Origin: Paenibacillus sp. FSL R5-0766
Lineage (GTDB): Bacteria; Bacillota; Bacilli; Paenibacillales; Paenibacillaceae
Length of the DNA stretch: 64,000 nt
Direction of reading: 5' to 3'
Assembly (NCBI RefSeq): GCF_037971845.1
Contig: NZ_CP150227.1
Location: 3,844,001-3,908,000 of the forward strand
Position 1 is the first letter of the stretch; every line of letters begins with the position of its first letter. Positions 62,235 through 64,000 of this stretch are shown piece by piece. Under the pieces are notes generated by a model, which ran no database searches, was not told the origin of the DNA, and saw only the letters and a list, made by a program, of their open reading frames with translations. Position numbers and translations under genes: made by a program.

Positions 62235-64000
62235 CGTACTGCACCCCCAAGCTTCCAGGAAGCCGCACTGATATGGGCCTGCCACATGTGCTCATATACT
62301 CCGCCTAATGCACGCAATTGATTATGTGTCCCACGCTCGGCAATCGTTCCCTTGCGGATCACGAGTATTTGCTCGGCTGCACGAATCGTTGTTAGACGAT
62401 GAGCAATAATCAGGACTGTTTTGCCTTGAACCAGTTGGGCTAGACCTTGCTGGATCTTGTGCTCATTCTCTGCATCTGCGTAGGCCGTCGCTTCATCCAG
62501 GACCAGAATGGGAGCATTTTTGAGCAATGCTCGTGCAATAGCAATTCGCTGTGCTTCGCCGCCGGACAGGTACGTGCCGCCTTCTCCGATTTTGGTGTCA
62601 TATCCAGCATCGAGTTTCTCAATGAATTCATGACAGCAAGCAGTTTGAGCCGCAGCTATAACGTCCTGTCGTGAAGCTGATGTATTGCCCATCCGAATAT
62701 TTTCTTCAATCGTATCGTAGAACAGATGTACATCCTGAAATACAAAGGACACGGTATCCATCAGTTTCTCCGTACCCATCTCCTGAATCGGAATTCCACC
62801 AATCGTAATCTCACCTTCCTGTACATCCCAGAAACGAAGTAATAGATTCGCAATGGTTGACTTTCCTCCACCAGAAGGTCCGACAAGTGCGGTCATCTCT
62901 CCTGCGTTGGCTACAAAATCAACCTGATCAAGTACAGGTTTATAGGCTTCGCTCTCCTTACGTTCATAAGCAAAAGATACCTGACGAAAGGCAACCTCAT
63001 ATGTATCCGGAACTTTGGGCAACTCAGGTTCATGTACAACTGGCTCGGCAAACACCGATTCTATCCGCTTCTGTCCTTCCACAATCTCTCGCATCCCACT
63101 GCCCAGATACATTAACTTCAATAACGGAGCAGATAGACTCGGGGTAATGATCAGAAACAGAATAAACGTGATCGCAAACGACTGATTCCCCGCATTTCCA
63201 CTCGACAGCAGAATACCCACCGGAACGATGAAGGTAAATAACGAGATCATGATTACAAAAAACAGCCCGTAGGAGGTTCTACACAAATCTGTTATTTTCA
63301 ACGAAATATCCCGATAACGCGTCACCGCCTGTTTAAACGTCAGAAACGAATCGGCTGTAATCCCAAATACTTTCACTGCCGGCATACCTCTCACGTATTC
63401 AACACCCGTCGCATTCATCTCTTCGATGGCAAGTTGAAAATCACGATAAGCCTGACGGCCTTTTTCGCTGCGGAAGAGGCGACTTTGGAGCCAGAACCCG
63501 ATTCCGATTGGTACCAACAGCGCCAGCGCCATCCGATAATCGAGCCAGAACAAGTAACCCAGCAGCATTAACGGAATAACGATCGCACTCACCAGATCCG
63601 GCAACTGATGGGCGATAAACTTCTCAATTTTCTCCACACTAACTTCGATGATCTTCTTCAGCTCACCGGTTGCCGTCCGGGTATGATACCCCATGGGTAC
63701 TTTGGCAACATGCTCAGCAAGTCTCACTCTGAGCTGGTACAAAATGTTGAACGCAGCGATGTGTGAGCACATCCCCCCGATATAGAGTGCAATAAGTCCT
63801 GCAATCAGGGCTACGAATGCGACGATCCCCCAATAGATCAACAGATCTTTGTCCATGGCAGAGGGTTGCCCCGCATGTGTTAGCAGTTCCTCAACGATCT
63901 TATACACTCCGACAAAAGGAACAATCTGCAACAGACTCGACAGGGTCGAGAAGATACTTGCTATAATCAGCAGACCTTTGCGCTCCTTCGTTACTTGCAT
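62231..64000 (-). CDS. ABC transporter, fused membrane/ATP-binding protein (IrtA/YbtP-like), at window edge
   Basis: A protein of 589 residues or more. The membrane domain is at about 10-310, and the ATPase has Walker A GPSGGGKST, signature LSGGEAQRIAIARAL and Walker B ILVLDEAT. An ATG occupies the very last three bases of the window (MQVTKERKG), so the 5' end may lie there or further right. It pairs with the downstream gene by ATGA overlap. Confidence 0.87.
   Translation of the reverse strand: MQVTKERKGLLIIASIFSTLSSLLQIVPFVGVYKIVEELLTHAGQPSAMDKDLLIYWGIVAFVALIAGLIALYIGGMCSHIAAFNILYQLRVRLAEHVAKVPMGYHTRTATGELKKIIEVSVEKIEKFIAHQLPDLVSAIVIPLMLLGYLFWLDYRMALALLVPIGIGFWLQSRLFRSEKGRQAYRDFQLAIEEMNATGVEYVRGMPAVKVFGITADSFLTFKQAVTRYRDISLKITDLCRTSYGLFFVIMISLFTFIVPVGILLSSGNAGNQSFAITFILFLIITPSLSAPLLKLMYLGSGMREIVEGQKRIESVFAEPVVHEPELPKVPDTYEVAFRQVSFAYERKESEAYKPVLDQVDFVANAGEMTALVGPSGGGKSTIANLLLRFWDVQEGEITIGGIPIQEMGTEKLMDTVSFVFQDVHLFYDTIEENIRMGNTSASRQDVIAAAQTACCHEFIEKLDAGYDTKIGEGGTYLSGGEAQRIAIARALLKNAPILVLDEATAYADAENEHKIQQGLAQLVQGKTVLIIAHRLTTIRAAEQILVIRKGTIAERGTHNQLRALGGVYEHMWQAHISAASWKLGGAVR

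Overview
The window looks like a low-GC Gram-positive chromosome, most likely a Paenibacillus or close relative. The signs are strong GGAGG-type ribosome binding sites, frequent TTG/GTG starts, RNase J, thioredoxin-type ArsC, IS110-family DNA and overlapping operon genes. No rRNA, tRNA or CRISPR array was recognised. It is an accessory-rich stretch with two specialised-metabolism loci.

Left part (1-17.3 kb): a TetR/SDR pair, gene remnants and a zinc-ribbon methyltransferase precede a GH32 fructanase. Behind it lies a compact orphan biosynthetic cluster (6075-17313) with two stand-alone acyl carrier proteins, an ATP-grasp ligase, a PIG-L deacetylase, a GT-B glycosyltransferase, a SPASM radical SAM enzyme, a three-gene ABC-2 exporter, a second zinc-ribbon methyltransferase and two KAS III-like proteins, one of half length without the active-site Cys. 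The logic recalls butirosin side-chain assembly (amino acid on a carrier protein, transferred to an aminosugar), but no cyclitol synthase, NRPS or PKS is present.

Middle (17.3-34.3 kb): repeat-bearing intergenic DNA, a broken antiporter, Nudix, RNase J, UspA, SulP, a resolvase-like protein, a cupin, two flavoprotein monooxygenases around a MarR regulator, an IS110 element, LysR/Old Yellow Enzyme, and two tandem arginase-fold proteins.

Arsenic island (34.8-48.9 kb): a classical arsRBCDA operon with a HesB-like and a phosphatase-like gene, then arsN (PAT-type acetyltransferase), then a nine-gene locus: a CMD-like protein, ATP-grasp ligase, MFS exporter, ArsM-type methyltransferase, a radical SAM protein ending in RCCLKC (ArsL type, the arsinothricin C-As bond-forming enzyme), aquaporin, CobW-like GTPase, a Cys-rich thioredoxin-fold-like protein, and a second MarR. 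This reads as arsenite import, conversion to arsinothricin or a peptide-like derivative, export and self-resistance. The promoters of the monooxygenase genes, of the first marR and of the arsL operon carry the same element (TTG-N7-CAAAT, core ATTTGCAAAT) between -35 and -10. The two MarR paralogues share vicinal Cys pairs at both ends. Together these suggest a single organoarsenical or arsenite-responsive regulon covering both loci.

Right part (49-64 kb): an alpha/beta hydrolase plus metallo-beta-lactamase-fold operon divergent from an XRE-cupin regulator, a broken gene, an ECF sigma factor fused to a long YcdB-like region, GntR-ilvD, RDD and membrane proteins, and a siderophore-type binding protein with a pair of fused ABC transporters running off the window. 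A dispersed repeat beginning TGTCGAGGGACAAGAAC occurs at least five times.
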